64,000 nucleotides of DNA from contig NZ_VCHY01000012.1 in assembly GCF_005877885.1 (NCBI RefSeq), positions 62,001 to 126,000 of the forward strand, in the 5' to 3' direction. A model generated the notes under the pieces. The model saw only the letters and a program-made list of their open reading frames with translations, made no database searches and was not told the DNA's origin. The stretch is from Labilibacter sediminis (GTDB lineage Bacteria; Bacteroidota; Bacteroidia; Bacteroidales; Marinilabiliaceae). Shown here in pieces: positions 46,325-55,637 of the stretch; the stretch's first letter is position 1; the number at the start of each line of letters is the position of its first letter. Made by a program: the position numbers and the translations under genes.

Positions 46325-47115
46325 TCCACGGAAATTGAATCTAACTTTGGAATGTACTCAAATTCAATATTTTTAATTCGAGCTCTAATCTGGTAGGTCG
46401 TATCATGATTCACCAAAAAGCCTTCCAATTTGATGATCTGCTCCTTCTCGTGAATGCCAATGGTTAATTCTGCCTTAGAATTAGTATAGGTTGCTGGTAA
46501 CTTATAAGTTAAAGTATCCCTGGTACTATCCTTATATAAAGCAAATACTTCTAAAACCGGATCCTTGACAATACTTCCCTTTAAAAACTGATAGAATGCA
46601 CTTACCCTATAACCTTCAGCCTCTATGGTATCTACATCAATAGCAAAAGGTATACGTCTGTCAAAAGTATCTCTATTACTAATTGAATAGGCTTTTTGCA
46701 TTGGCCAAACATTTCTGGCTTCTTTCTCTTTACGTTGTTTCTCCTCTTCCTCTTTAATGACCTTAACTTCTCTTTGCCACTTTGCCTCTTGTTCACTCAA
46801 TAAGCCAATCGCATCATCATAAACACCCTGGTAAAGGTCAGGGTGCGCTAAATACCATGAGACTATAGTGTCAAATTTTTCCTGAGTAAGTTCATATTTT
46901 GCCAACACATCATGATAATAGCTATTTGCAGTACTATCTACCCCTCTGTGTTTTATTCTGATTTGATTAATGGTCGCCTCTGTAAAATGAATATCTGCTA
47001 AAATCTGTGCAAATTCCTTTTCTTTAGGAAACTCCTTTGGAATTCTTTTTTTGTAATTACAACTTGTAATCAACAAAGCAATAAGTATACTTATTATTGA
47101 AATTCTTTTAACCAT
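46321..47115 (-). CDS. DUF4296 lipoprotein
   Basis: 264 residues. The signal ends in a lipobox (ALLITSC, Cys at about 19). The DUF4296 core follows: FAQILADIHFTEATINQIR, then YYHDVLAKYELTQEKFDTIV and SWYLAHPDLY. The rest has a charged KEEEEKQRKEKEAR helix and a beta-rich tail. The function is unknown; the family is restricted largely to Bacteroidota. The 4-bp overlap with the next gene suggests coupled translation. Confidence 0.88.
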   Translation of the reverse strand: MVKRISIISILIALLITSCNYKKRIPKEFPKEKEFAQILADIHFTEATINQIRIKHRGVDSTANSYYHDVLAKYELTQEKFDTIVSWYLAHPDLYQGVYDDAIGLLSEQEAKWQREVKVIKEEEEKQRKEKEARNVWPMQKAYSISNRDTFDRRIPFAIDVDTIEAEGYRVSAFYQFLKGSIVKDPVLEVFALYKDSTRDTLTYKLPATYTNSKAELTIGIHEKEQIIKLEGFLVNHDTTYQIRARIKNIEFEYIPKLDSISVE

Positions 47116-47155
47116 TAATACCAGGTTTGTTTTATATTAACTAATACAATGTCCT

Positions 47156-48550
47156 TTAATGTCCATCAGCGACAATCATAGTACGAATGGTTTTTAGGAA
47201 TATGACAAAGTCAAGTTTTAGTGACCAGTTATCTATATAATCCATATCCATTTTCATCCATTCTTCAAACGGGATATCATTTCTACCAGACACCTGCCAG
47301 GTGCATGTTATCCCAGGTTTCATGGATAATCTGCGAAGTTGCCACCTTTCATATTCTTTCACCTCCTGAGGAACAGGGGGACGCGGTCCAACTACGGACA
47401 TATCTCCCATTAACACATTAAAAAACTGTGGTAACTCGTCGAGACTTGTTTTACGTAGAAAACGTCCGACTTTAGTAATTCTCGGATCGTTTTTCATCTT
47501 AAAAACCGGACCATCCATCTCATTATCCTCCATCAACTTAGCCTTTAGCTCCTCAGCATTGGTGACCATGGTTCGGAATTTATATGCATAAAATTTACGT
47601 CCTCTTAAGCCCACTCGCTTCTGTTTAAAAAATACAGGACCTTTTGATCCAAACTTAATGAGTAAGGATATCAGTACAAAAACGGGAGACGCCAGTATAA
47701 TCACAACAAAAGAAAATATAAAATCAAAAATAGCTTTCACACGTGTAGCCAAATAGTCAGTTGGCGTATTGGCTATTGTTAAAAGCGGCATCGTATTGTA
47801 ATGATGGATATGTGCCTTGCTTTTTAGCATATTAAAAAATGGTGAATACATCCTAAATATAACCCCAACCTCAGAACAAGCATGGGTTAACTCCTCCACT
47901 TCTTTAATATCCATGGTCTGTTTGATAAAAATTACCTCATCAACCGTTTTGTCTTCTATTAATTTTGAAATATTTGTAGACGGATCCAACACAGGAATAA
48001 CTGAACCATAAACTTTCCCTAAATCACCATTACCTATGATAGAAACAATTTTATACCCCCACTCCTTATACTTAACAACCTGCTCTATAAACGAAGTCGC
48101 AGTGTAGTCTCCAATAATTATAATTGAACGCGTGTTTCTTCCGTGCTTTCTTGCTCTTTTGAATGATGCATACACTGATATTTTAAAGGTAAACATCAAT
48201 CCCAGATTAATAAAACCAAAATACACCAAAGGATCAAAACCTATGTAATACAAATCAAAAACAAGAACTGACAATCCTAAAACAGAAGCCCCAACTAATA
48301 CCAGTCCAACACAATTAAACAATATAGCGGAATAGGGTCTGGACCTGTGAAGCTGGGTCAACCTAAAATATTTACCCAAAGTAAACCACACCAGGGCTAT
48401 AATTAAATGTAAGATGATGGAATCTTTGTATCTCAGAAAGGAAAAATGTCCGAAATACAGAAATAGTGAAATATTAAAGGATAACCAGGCTATAGCTACC
48501 TCTATAAATGCGAGGAAGTTATTGACTACAGTTTCTTTTTCTTTAAGCAT
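47156..48550 (-). CDS. Initiating sugar transferase (polyprenyl glycosylphosphotransferase)
   Basis: 464 residues, WcaJ-like. Four to five membrane helices fill residues 1-125, followed by a CoA-binding-like Rossmann region (SIIIIGDYTATSFIEQVVKY). Another helix near 275-300 leads to the catalytic bacterial transferase domain: FKQKRVGLRGRKFYAYKFRT, LRKTSLDELPQFFNVLMGDM, SVVGPRPPVP and KPGITCTWQVSGRNDIPFEE. It loads the first sugar-1-phosphate on undecaprenyl phosphate. It has its own promoter at the end of the polysaccharide locus. Confidence 0.94.
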   Translation of the reverse strand: MLKEKETVVNNFLAFIEVAIAWLSFNISLFLYFGHFSFLRYKDSIILHLIIALVWFTLGKYFRLTQLHRSRPYSAILFNCVGLVLVGASVLGLSVLVFDLYYIGFDPLVYFGFINLGLMFTFKISVYASFKRARKHGRNTRSIIIIGDYTATSFIEQVVKYKEWGYKIVSIIGNGDLGKVYGSVIPVLDPSTNISKLIEDKTVDEVIFIKQTMDIKEVEELTHACSEVGVIFRMYSPFFNMLKSKAHIHHYNTMPLLTIANTPTDYLATRVKAIFDFIFSFVVIILASPVFVLISLLIKFGSKGPVFFKQKRVGLRGRKFYAYKFRTMVTNAEELKAKLMEDNEMDGPVFKMKNDPRITKVGRFLRKTSLDELPQFFNVLMGDMSVVGPRPPVPQEVKEYERWQLRRLSMKPGITCTWQVSGRNDIPFEEWMKMDMDYIDNWSLKLDFVIFLKTIRTMIVADGH

Positions 48551-48582
48551 GTGGTTGATCGTATTTTAGTGTTAGAGTGCAG

Positions 48583-48590
48583 CAAAGATA
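48583..48590 (-). promoter_or_regulatory. -7 promoter box for the sugar transferase
   Basis: The minus strand reads TATCTTTG, 32 bp before the start codon at 48550. Confidence 0.55.
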
Positions 48591-48639
48591 TTAAAAAATG
48601 AATTAGCTACATGATAATTATTAACATTCGAATCCAAAA

Positions 48640-50268
48640 TTAAAGTAGCACTGATGGGCAATAATTGATACCAATCATCCAGCCAAAAGAATGATACATT
48701 TCTCCGGCATCAAATGAAACAGAACTCTGAACCTTTAAGTTTTTCCATTTTTTAGGTTGGAAATTAATTTTCAACTGGCTATACGTTTGATTCTTTCCGT
48801 CCTGATAATAATAGTCCTCCACAGGAGTCCAACTATATCTTTTAACATACTCCTCACTGTATGAGCCAAAATTTCTGGTAAATGTAGATTTAAATCGATA
48901 AGTTAATCCTGACAAAAACTCTCCTTCTAATCCTATATGAAAGGCTCGCACCCTTGTATTCATTAAAACTACGCGGTTATTAGGATTCCAATCCGGCGCA
49001 TAGGCCTTTGCCTGATCATATGTATGATATAAAGGTAAGCCCATCGTCTGACCGTGATACGTCCAACCATTATAATAAGAGCCATTGTTGTTATAATCAT
49101 CACGCCCTCCATAATGGTGCCCATGGTTTTCATTTACTCTAAGATACTCCCATACTTCTTCTTCTCCCCAACCATTGGTTTCCTCACCAAAAGTATCCAT
49201 CATAAATGCATCGTAATCATCAATTTCGTACATCCAAATAATCTGCCCTTCGCGTGGGTGTCCTTCCGGATATAATGGATCAGGAATACCGGCTCCAGAT
49301 TGATAATCTGTACGCACAAATTCAATGGAAATATTTTTAATCCATTTGAAATCGTTTATTGACGACAATAGCCCTAATTTGTAATCCCTGTTTCTACCAT
49401 ACCATAACTTTAAACCAGAAGCATCAGCAAAAGGCTTTTGCCAATACAAATGGAACTTTCCAAAATCATTTTCTGTGTATAATCCAAAATCCCAAAATCC
49501 TTCATGACCACCTGCAGCATTTGTTTCTTCACCACCACCAAGCTTGGAAGATCCTTTAGCAAAAAAAGTGGCCCAAAAATCTATCGGTATTTTATCTCCA
49601 TTAGTCCTGGTGCCTCCAAAAATAGAACTATGTGCTAATCCCATGTAAGGCTGAACCTTTAAGTTTCCTATTCGCATATAGGCCCATTTTTCATGCAATA
49701 ACGCATTGTCCGCACTGTTATGCTTTCCTGATGCTGTTCGGTTATCATTTAAAAAACCTTGAGAAATACCTCCTTTTATTTCAATCCAGTTATTAGTAAA
49801 ACCAAGTGGTACATAGTCATATATCCCCATGGTTACTCTGGGTAATGGACAGGCATTACTATTCATAAAGAAGCCTCCTACAGTAAGTTCATCATTGTAG
49901 GATAAAGGGGTATATGCTTCTTTACCTATATTAAAATTAATCAAATTAAAGGCTTTACCCGACAAGTATACTTCATGCAAAAAACTCTCTCCGATGTCAG
50001 ATTTTACTACACCTGATAATCCTGCTTTTAGCTGAATGTGCTTATTGTTTAGCAATTGAGACTGAACTCCACCTACAAGTAATGCATGAGATTCGTCCAA
50101 AGAAGAAACAACGCCCCATTGATTTGCATACTGATAGTGGGGCTGTAAATTATCGCGATTGGAAACAAAGGCCTTTGATTCAATATTAAAATGTATCTCT
50201 TGGGCGAGTAGATTACAGCAACAAGTAGAAACAATTGTAAATATAACAATGGTAGTGAGGCGGCGCAT
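48640..50268 (-). CDS. Capsule assembly Wzi-family outer-membrane protein
   Basis: 542 residues with a signal peptide (TIVIFTIVSTCCCNLLAQ). It is a large barrel with the Wzi-type segments SLDESHALLVGGVQSQLLNN, GFWDFGLYTENDFGKFHLYW and SSVSFDAGEMYHSFGWMIGI. Wzi-family proteins bind capsular polysaccharide at the cell surface. It follows the precursor genes of the locus, after a 434-bp gap with repeats, and precedes the initiating transferase. Confidence 0.9.
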   Translation of the reverse strand: MRRLTTIVIFTIVSTCCCNLLAQEIHFNIESKAFVSNRDNLQPHYQYANQWGVVSSLDESHALLVGGVQSQLLNNKHIQLKAGLSGVVKSDIGESFLHEVYLSGKAFNLINFNIGKEAYTPLSYNDELTVGGFFMNSNACPLPRVTMGIYDYVPLGFTNNWIEIKGGISQGFLNDNRTASGKHNSADNALLHEKWAYMRIGNLKVQPYMGLAHSSIFGGTRTNGDKIPIDFWATFFAKGSSKLGGGEETNAAGGHEGFWDFGLYTENDFGKFHLYWQKPFADASGLKLWYGRNRDYKLGLLSSINDFKWIKNISIEFVRTDYQSGAGIPDPLYPEGHPREGQIIWMYEIDDYDAFMMDTFGEETNGWGEEEVWEYLRVNENHGHHYGGRDDYNNNGSYYNGWTYHGQTMGLPLYHTYDQAKAYAPDWNPNNRVVLMNTRVRAFHIGLEGEFLSGLTYRFKSTFTRNFGSYSEEYVKRYSWTPVEDYYYQDGKNQTYSQLKINFQPKKWKNLKVQSSVSFDAGEMYHSFGWMIGINYCPSVLL

Positions 50269-50384
50269 GATTTATAATTTTAGGAGAATAAACTAATTTG
50301 GTGACTTTAAAGCTGTGATATAATTTTTCTTACTGCAAAAATAGTTTCTATAGTTAAAACTTAAGCTTTATTCTGAAATAATAT

Positions 50385-50484
50385 AACCGCAAAGATCGCT
50401 AAGTATATCACAAAGAACACCAAGTAAACTATTTCTTGGAGCACCTTTAAGATGTACTTCGGTTTCCTTGGTGGTTAATTGAAC
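50385..50484. repeat. 100-bp direct repeat, copy 1
   Basis: It begins AACCGCAAAGA, has CACAAAG and CAAGTAAAC, then CTTGGAGCACCTTT and TTTCCTTGGTGG, and ends TTAATTGAAC. The first half is built of roughly 9-bp nnCnCAAAG units. The second copy is 149 bp away. Confidence 0.8.
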
Positions 50485-50533
50485 TACTACCCTAAAAAAA
50501 CAAACAATTGAAACACATCGATTACTTAAAATT

Positions 50534-50635
50534 AACCGCAAAGAACTCAAAGTGCTTCACAAAGGCACACAAAGTAAACCATTCCTTGGAGCACCTTTGT
50601 GATATACTTCGTTTTCCTTGGTGGGTTAATTGAAC
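50534..50635. repeat. 100-bp direct repeat, copy 2
   Basis: The same order of blocks as copy 1 (AACCGCAAAGAAC, CACAAAGTAAACC, CCTTGGAGCACCTTTGTGAT, TTTCCTTGGTGGG, TTAATTGAAC), 102 bp long, with scattered substitutions. Confidence 0.8.
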
Positions 50636-50639
50636 AAAC

Positions 50640-50665
50640 AAAGGCCTACCTCATGGTAAGCCTTT
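50640..50665 (-). terminator. Terminator after manC
   Basis: Arms AAAGGCCTACC (50640-50650) and GGTAAGCCTTT (50655-50665) pair over 11 positions with one mismatch. Minus-strand T's follow (TTTGTTTG). It lies 38 bp past the manC stop. Confidence 0.65.
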
Positions 50666-50702
50666 ATAACCTTAATGTATTTTTAAGAATCACTCTGTAA
50701 AT

Positions 50703-51761
50703 CTACTTAAGTGCTTCTTTTTGAAATTCTTTTATTCTTTGTTCCTCTGATTTTTGACAGACCATAAAAACACCATTTGCTTCGGTTACAATACAATCTT
50801 TTAAACCTTGCAACACCACTTTTCGGCCATCGGGTATGGTGATAATATTGTTTTCACAGTCGTAGGTTTTCACTGCATCTCCAACCACCGAGTTTCCCTG
50901 CTCATCACGTTCTCGTTTCTCCCACAAACTTCCCCAGGTTCCTAAATCTGACCAACCAAAATCTGCCGGCATCACATAGATATTTTCTGCATGCTCCATA
51001 ATTCCATAATCAATGGAAATATTATCACACAAAGGAAACTGCTCGTCGATAAACTCTTGTTCTTCTTTTGTATAATAATATTTTTCTCCCGCCTTAAAAA
51101 TCTCAGCAACTTTGGGTAAGTAACTTTCAAGAGATTTCAAGATACTTTTTGCTGACCATAAAAAGATACCTGCATTCCAAAAATAATTACCTTCTGACAA
51201 ATAAGCTTCAGCTGTCTTTAAGTCGGGTTTCTCTTTAAAAGCGGATACCTTATTGATTCCATTAGCTGCATGTTCTTGTCCTGCCTGAATATAGCCATAA
51301 CCCGTTTCCGGCCGATGAGGTTGAATACCTAATGTTAGCAGCGCATCGTTTGTTGCCACATAATCCAAACCCTCTGTAACCACTTTCTGAAACTCGGCTT
51401 CATTAGTAATTAAATGATCAGATGGAGCTACAACAATATTCGCATCCGGATTCTTTTGATGAATTTTATAAGATGCATAAGCAATACAAGGGGCTGTATT
51501 ACGCATACAAGGCTCCATCAGTATTTGCTCATCCTTAATTTCCGGTAATTGATCATGAATAATGGCCTTATACTTTTTACCCGTTACAATATATACATTT
51601 TCAACAGGTACGATTCCATCCAAACGTTTAATGGTTTGCTGAATCATGGTCTTCCCTGTTCCCAATATATCCAAAAATTGTTTGGGCGTTTCTGGTGTAC
51701 TCATAGGCCAAAAGCGTGACCCAATTCCTCCGGCCATGATGATTAGGTAGTTGTTGCTCAT
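50703..51761 (-). CDS. manC: Mannose-1-phosphate guanylyltransferase
   Basis: 352 residues, pyrophosphorylase domain only. IMAGGIGSRFWPMSTPETPK is the nucleotide-binding signature. VAPSDHLI and FKEKPDLKTAEAYLSEGNYF, WNAGIFLW and the DFGWSDLGTWGSLWE end of the family are all visible. It makes GDP-mannose, the substrate for gmd and fcl upstream in the same operon. The isomerase domain of bifunctional ManC proteins is missing, so mannose-6-phosphate isomerase must come from elsewhere. Confidence 0.93.
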   Translation of the reverse strand: MSNNYLIIMAGGIGSRFWPMSTPETPKQFLDILGTGKTMIQQTIKRLDGIVPVENVYIVTGKKYKAIIHDQLPEIKDEQILMEPCMRNTAPCIAYASYKIHQKNPDANIVVAPSDHLITNEAEFQKVVTEGLDYVATNDALLTLGIQPHRPETGYGYIQAGQEHAANGINKVSAFKEKPDLKTAEAYLSEGNYFWNAGIFLWSAKSILKSLESYLPKVAEIFKAGEKYYYTKEEQEFIDEQFPLCDNISIDYGIMEHAENIYVMPADFGWSDLGTWGSLWEKRERDEQGNSVVGDAVKTYDCENNIITIPDGRKVVLQGLKDCIVTEANGVFMVCQKSEEQRIKEFQKEALK

Positions 51762-51774
51762 ATGTTTCTTTTAA

Positions 51775-51803
51775 GAGGTGAGTGATGAGAAGTGAGAGAT
51801 GAG
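51775..51803 (-). repeat. Heptad repeat GnnnTGA upstream of manC
   Basis: GAGGTGA, GTGATGA, GAAGTGA and GAGATGA are four successive heptads 14 bp before the manC start codon, followed by a CT-rich partly complementary run to 51834. Confidence 0.7.
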
Positions 51804-51836
51804 TTTTTCTCTCCGCCCACTTCTCTCCTCTCATAT

Positions 51837-52922
51837 CTATTTCGTATACCAACTATACATCTTCTCAATTCCTTCTTCAATATCAATCTGGTGATGCCAG
51901 CCTAGTTCATGAATTTTTGACGGATCCGTAAGTTTACGCATCGTACCATCCGGTTTATCAGCATTGAAATACAATTCACCTTCAAAACCAACTTTCTCTT
52001 TAATGGTTTCTGCTAAACTTCTAATTGAAACTTCTTTTCCTGTACCAATATTGATATGTGTATTGATAATTTCTTTATCATTGGTATATGTATCTTTAAA
52101 ATCTATCTTCTCCATAGCATACACACATGCTGCTGCCATCTCCTCCGACCACAGAAACTCACGCATTGGTTTACCTGTTCCCCATATCTCAATAGAAACA
52201 TGCGAATTGGACGAATTTATGCGAATGCCGTATTTGTTTAATATGCTTAGGATCTCTTCTTCTGAATTACTGCCATTGACACCTTCAATCGGATTCTTAT
52301 CCAGATCTGCTCGTAAGGCTGTCCAGTCGTTATCTTGTAAGCATTTGCCCAAGTGGTTTTTACGAATCAAGGCAGGCAATACATGAGATTTCTCCAAATC
52401 AAAGTTATCATTTGGACCATACAGATTAGTTGGCATCACCGAGATAAAATTAGTCCCATACTGAATATTGTATGACTCACACATTTTAATACCTGCAATC
52501 TTAGCAATAGCGTAGGGCTCATTGGTATATTCCAATGGTGAAGTCAATAAACAATCTTCTTTCATTGGTTGTGGCGTATTCTTCGGATAGATACAAGTTG
52601 ATCCTAAAAATAGCAACTTCTTCACACTGTGCTTATAAGCATTGTGAATCACATTATTCTGAATCATCAGGTTCTCGTAAATAAACTGACCTCGATACGT
52701 ATTGTTGGCAATGATACCTCCTACTTTAGCCGCTGCTAAAATAACATACTCTGGTTTCTCTTCTTCAAAAAACTGATTAACAGCTTCTGCATCCATGAGG
52801 TTTAACTCACTGATGGTGCGGCCAACCAAATTAGTATAGCCTTTATTTTGCAAGGTCTTCCAAAGGGCAGAACCTACTAACCCTTTATGACCTGCTATAT
52901 AAACTTTTGAATTTTTATCCAT
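51837..52922 (-). CDS. fcl: GDP-L-fucose synthase
   Basis: 361 residues, an extended short-chain dehydrogenase. The NADP motif is [14 protein letters not shown]; the catalytic Ser is in [11 protein letters not shown] and the Y-x3-K is in [11 protein letters not shown]. It epimerises and reduces GDP-4-keto-6-deoxymannose (made by Gmd) to GDP-L-fucose. It is about 40 residues longer than many relatives, in an insertion around [20 protein letters not shown] that is common in Bacteroidota. Confidence 0.95.
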   Translation of the reverse strand: MDKNSKVYIAGHKGLVGSALWKTLQNKGYTNLVGRTISELNLMDAEAVNQFFEEEKPEYVILAAAKVGGIIANNTYRGQFIYENLMIQNNVIHNAYKHSVKKLLFLGSTCIYPKNTPQPMKEDCLLTSPLEYTNEPYAIAKIAGIKMCESYNIQYGTNFISVMPTNLYGPNDNFDLEKSHVLPALIRKNHLGKCLQDNDWTALRADLDKNPIEGVNGSNSEEEILSILNKYGIRINSSNSHVSIEIWGTGKPMREFLWSEEMAAACVYAMEKIDFKDTYTNDKEIINTHINIGTGKEVSIRSLAETIKEKVGFEGELYFNADKPDGTMRKLTDPSKIHELGWHHQIDIEEGIEKMYSWYTK

Positions 52923-52935
52923 GATTCACTATTAA

Positions 52936-52967
52936 GAGGTGAGAAATGAGAGTTGAGTAATGAGAAG
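52936..52967 (-). repeat. Heptad repeat GnnnTGA upstream of fcl
   Basis: GAGGTGA, GAAATGA, GAGTTGA, GTAATGA and a partial GAAG sit 13 bp before the fcl start codon, in the same phase and orientation as the array upstream of manC. Confidence 0.7.
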
Positions 52968-52969
52968 TT

Positions 52970-53347
52970 TTATTTACAGAACTTGTGATAATTATTAATC
53001 ATTGAGATTAACATCTTTCTGACTTCCTCATATTGTAACATTAGATCATTAAAAGTATCTATACTTATATATTTACAATCTAATGAATAATTTAACCAAG
53101 TCTCTGTCTCAAACTCTTCACCTAAACAATCAGTTAATTTGTTAATAAAAACTTTCTCATATCTACGCTTTGCCCAAGCTTCGGCCAAATTTGCGCAAAT
53201 TGAACGCGATGAGCGTCTAATTTGATCCACTAAAGAGTATTTTTCTTCTTTTGGAAATTCTCTGCTTAAAAGAAAAATATTCATAGAGATCTTATAAGCC
53301 TTTTGATAAACAATTAAGTCTCGGAAACTATTAATCTGTCCCATCAT
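52970..53347 (-). CDS. Four-helix-bundle protein (23S rRNA-IVS-type, TIGR02436-like)
   Basis: 125 residues. FRDLIVYQKAYKISMNIFLL, DQIRRSSRSICANLAEAWAK and the end with EVRKMLISMI are typical of the small four-helix proteins first noticed in 23S rRNA intervening sequences. It may bind nucleic acid or form oligomers; its role is unknown. It sits between gmd and fcl and is flanked by heptad repeats, which suggests it was inserted into the operon. Two adjacent ATG codons are possible starts. Confidence 0.88.
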   Translation of the reverse strand: MMGQINSFRDLIVYQKAYKISMNIFLLSREFPKEEKYSLVDQIRRSSRSICANLAEAWAKRRYEKVFINKLTDCLGEEFETETWLNYSLDCKYISIDTFNDLMLQYEEVRKMLISMINNYHKFCK

Positions 53348-53363
53348 CTAGGTTTATTATAAA

Positions 53364-53393
53364 GCTCACATCTCATCGCTCTTCACTCTTCTC
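53364..53393 (-). repeat. Heptad repeat GnnnTGA upstream of the four-helix gene
   Basis: Read on the minus strand: GAGAAGA, GTGAAGA, GCGATGA and GATGTGA in frame, 16 bp before the start codon. It is inverted relative to the two arrays upstream of manC and fcl. Confidence 0.6.
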
Positions 53394-53397
53394 TATA

Positions 53398-54513
53398 TTA
53401 CTCGAAATAATTTAAGGTTTCATATCCTCCATCTCGAAGGTACTTATCCTTCTGCATCAGCTTTACATCCGACTGCATCATATCTTTAACCAATCCGGCT
53501 AAATCATATTCAGGTTCCCAACCTAATTTTGTTTTCGATTTGGTTGGATCTCCAATCAACAACTCTACCTCAGTAGGACGGTAATAAGCCGGATCTACTC
53601 TCACAACTTCTGTTCCAATCGCTAACTGGAATTCAGGATTCGAACAGTTTTTAATCACAGCAACTTCTTGTTCGCCTTCACCTTTAAACTCAAGCTCAAT
53701 ACCCACTTCCATAAACGCCATTTTTACAAAGTCACGCACTGTTGTTGTTACTCCTGTCGCAATCACATAATCTTCTGGCTGCTCTTGTTGAAGAATCAAC
53801 CACATGGCTTTAATATAGTCTTTGGCATGTCCCCAGTCACGCTTAGCATCCATATTACCCAGGTACAAACAATCCTGCATACCCAATGCAATTTTGGATA
53901 CCGCACGTGTAATCTTACGGGTCACAAAAGTTTCTCCACGTAATGGACTCTCGTGATTAAACAGAATCCCATTACAGGCATACATATTATAAGCCTCACG
54001 ATAATTTACTGTAATCCAATAAGCATACATCTTAGCTACAGCATAAGGTGAACGTGGATAGAACGGTGTTGTTTCTTTCTGTGGTACTTCTTGTACCAAA
54101 CCATACAACTCTGAAGTGGATGCCTGATAAACTCTAGTTTTCTCAGTTAAGCCTAACAAGCGAATAGCCTCCAAAATACGTAAAGTACCTAAACCGTCTG
54201 CATTAGCCGTATATTCAGGGGTATCAAAGCTCACTTTTACATGACTCATGGCCGCCAGGTTATAAATCTCATCCGGCTGTACCTCCTGAATAATACGTGT
54301 CAGGTTCATCGAATCCGTTAAATCACCGTAATGAAGAATTAAATTACGATTCTCCACATGCGGATCCTGATACAAATGATCAATCCTATCAGTATTAAAT
54401 AATGAGGAACGACGTTTGATCCCATGAACGACATATCCTTTTTTTAATAAAAATTCGGCAAGGTAAGCGCCGTCTTGACCGGTAATCCCGGTTATTAGTG
54501 CAATTTTAGACAT
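53398..54513 (-). CDS. gmd: GDP-mannose 4,6-dehydratase
   Basis: 371 residues. The NADP motif [20 protein letters not shown] is near the N-terminus; the catalytic T-S-E is in QASTSELYG and the Y-x3-K is in [12 protein letters not shown]. It turns GDP-mannose into GDP-4-keto-6-deoxymannose. It is the first of the gmd - four-helix - fcl - manC set, which together make GDP-L-fucose. Confidence 0.96.
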   Translation of the reverse strand: MSKIALITGITGQDGAYLAEFLLKKGYVVHGIKRRSSLFNTDRIDHLYQDPHVENRNLILHYGDLTDSMNLTRIIQEVQPDEIYNLAAMSHVKVSFDTPEYTANADGLGTLRILEAIRLLGLTEKTRVYQASTSELYGLVQEVPQKETTPFYPRSPYAVAKMYAYWITVNYREAYNMYACNGILFNHESPLRGETFVTRKITRAVSKIALGMQDCLYLGNMDAKRDWGHAKDYIKAMWLILQQEQPEDYVIATGVTTTVRDFVKMAFMEVGIELEFKGEGEQEVAVIKNCSNPEFQLAIGTEVVRVDPAYYRPTEVELLIGDPTKSKTKLGWEPEYDLAGLVKDMMQSDVKLMQKDKYLRDGGYETLNYFE

Positions 54514-54565
54514 GACTATCTTTTATGTATAAACTTGAATAAAAATAGACAATTAATGATTAATT

Positions 54566-54599
54566 AAAAACCCATTATCAAATATGATAATGGGTTTTT
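54566..54599. terminator. Bidirectional-looking terminator between rfbB and gmd
   Basis: A perfect 15-bp stem (54566-54580 with 54585-54599): AAAAACCCATTATCA, loop AATA, then its complement ending T5. It lies 21 bp past the rfbB stop and separates the dTDP-sugar genes from the GDP-fucose genes. Confidence 0.9.
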
Positions 54600-54620
54600 A
54601 ATTTGAATTCTATTATTATT

Positions 54621-55628
54621 TTATCTCTTTAAATACCAATCAATGGTTTTTACAATCCCTGTTTCAAAATTTTCATCAGCCTTCCACCCTAATTCTCTTT
54701 CAATCTTTGTCGCATCTATAGCATACCTTCTGTCATGACCTGCCCTATCTTTTACAAAAGTAATTAGGTCTTTATATGAAGAACCATCTTCTCTTGGTGA
54801 TTTTTTATCTAAGACAGAACAAATATGATTTACAATAAATAAATTATCCCTTTCATTTCTACCACCGATGTTATAAGTCTCTCCTGCTTTTCCTTTGTGA
54901 AACACTAAGTCAATTCCAGTACAATGGTCCAGCACATACAACCAATCTCTGACGTTCTTCCCATCCCCATATATTGGTATGTTCTCACCAGCTAATGCTT
55001 TTCTGATGATGGTTGGAATCAACTTTTCATTATGCTGTTTAGGTCCATAATTATTACTACAATTACTTGTCGTTACATCCATACCATATGTATGAAAATA
55101 AGCCCTTACCAACAAATCAGAGCTTGCTTTGGAAGATGAGTAAGGACTGTTAGGTGCGTATGGTGTATCTTCTCTGAATAAGCCTGTTTCGCCTAAAGTT
55201 CCATATACTTCATCAGTAGAAATATGGTGAAAGCGACACCCCTCATAGCCTTCCTTATACTTAAATGGCGCCTCCATCCAATAATTACGGGCAACATCCA
55301 GCAAAGTAAAGGTTCCATTTACATTGGTTTTTATAAAGACCTCCGGTCCTTCGATCGAATTATCTACATGACTCTCTGCTGCAAAGTGAATGACACCTTG
55401 TATATCGTATTTATGAAATAAATACTCAATCAACTCCCTATTACAAATATCTCCCTGAACAAACTCATAATTTTCAGCACCATCAACATCTGTCAAATTT
55501 GACAAATCACCGGCATAGGTTAACTTATCAAGATTTATGATTTTGTAATCAGGATATTTCTCCACAAAATAAGGAACAAAGTTGGCTCCAATAAAACCTG
55601 CTCCTCCGGTTACTAATATAGATTTCAT
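54621..55628 (-). CDS. rfbB: dTDP-glucose 4,6-dehydratase
   Basis: 335 residues. The NAD motif is TGGAGFIGANF. HISTDEVYGTLGETGLF holds the catalytic T-D-E, and Y-x3-K is in SPYSSSKASSDLLVR. It makes dTDP-4-keto-6-deoxyglucose from the RfbA product. It is the last gene of the rfbA-rfbC-rfbB set, ending at a strong terminator. Confidence 0.96.
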   Translation of the reverse strand: MKSILVTGGAGFIGANFVPYFVEKYPDYKIINLDKLTYAGDLSNLTDVDGAENYEFVQGDICNRELIEYLFHKYDIQGVIHFAAESHVDNSIEGPEVFIKTNVNGTFTLLDVARNYWMEAPFKYKEGYEGCRFHHISTDEVYGTLGETGLFREDTPYAPNSPYSSSKASSDLLVRAYFHTYGMDVTTSNCSNNYGPKQHNEKLIPTIIRKALAGENIPIYGDGKNVRDWLYVLDHCTGIDLVFHKGKAGETYNIGGRNERDNLFIVNHICSVLDKKSPREDGSSYKDLITFVKDRAGHDRRYAIDATKIERELGWKADENFETGIVKTIDWYLKR

Positions 55629-55637
55629 TTTAAAAGC

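Larger units (their letters stand above)
50269..50702. other. 434-bp gap with duplicated segment and terminator
   Basis: It holds two copies of a 100-bp repeat (50385-50484 and 50534-50635), the manC terminator (50640-50665) and a possible minus-strand -7 box for wzi (TATTTTTG, 50336-50343). No gene is supported. Confidence 0.6.
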
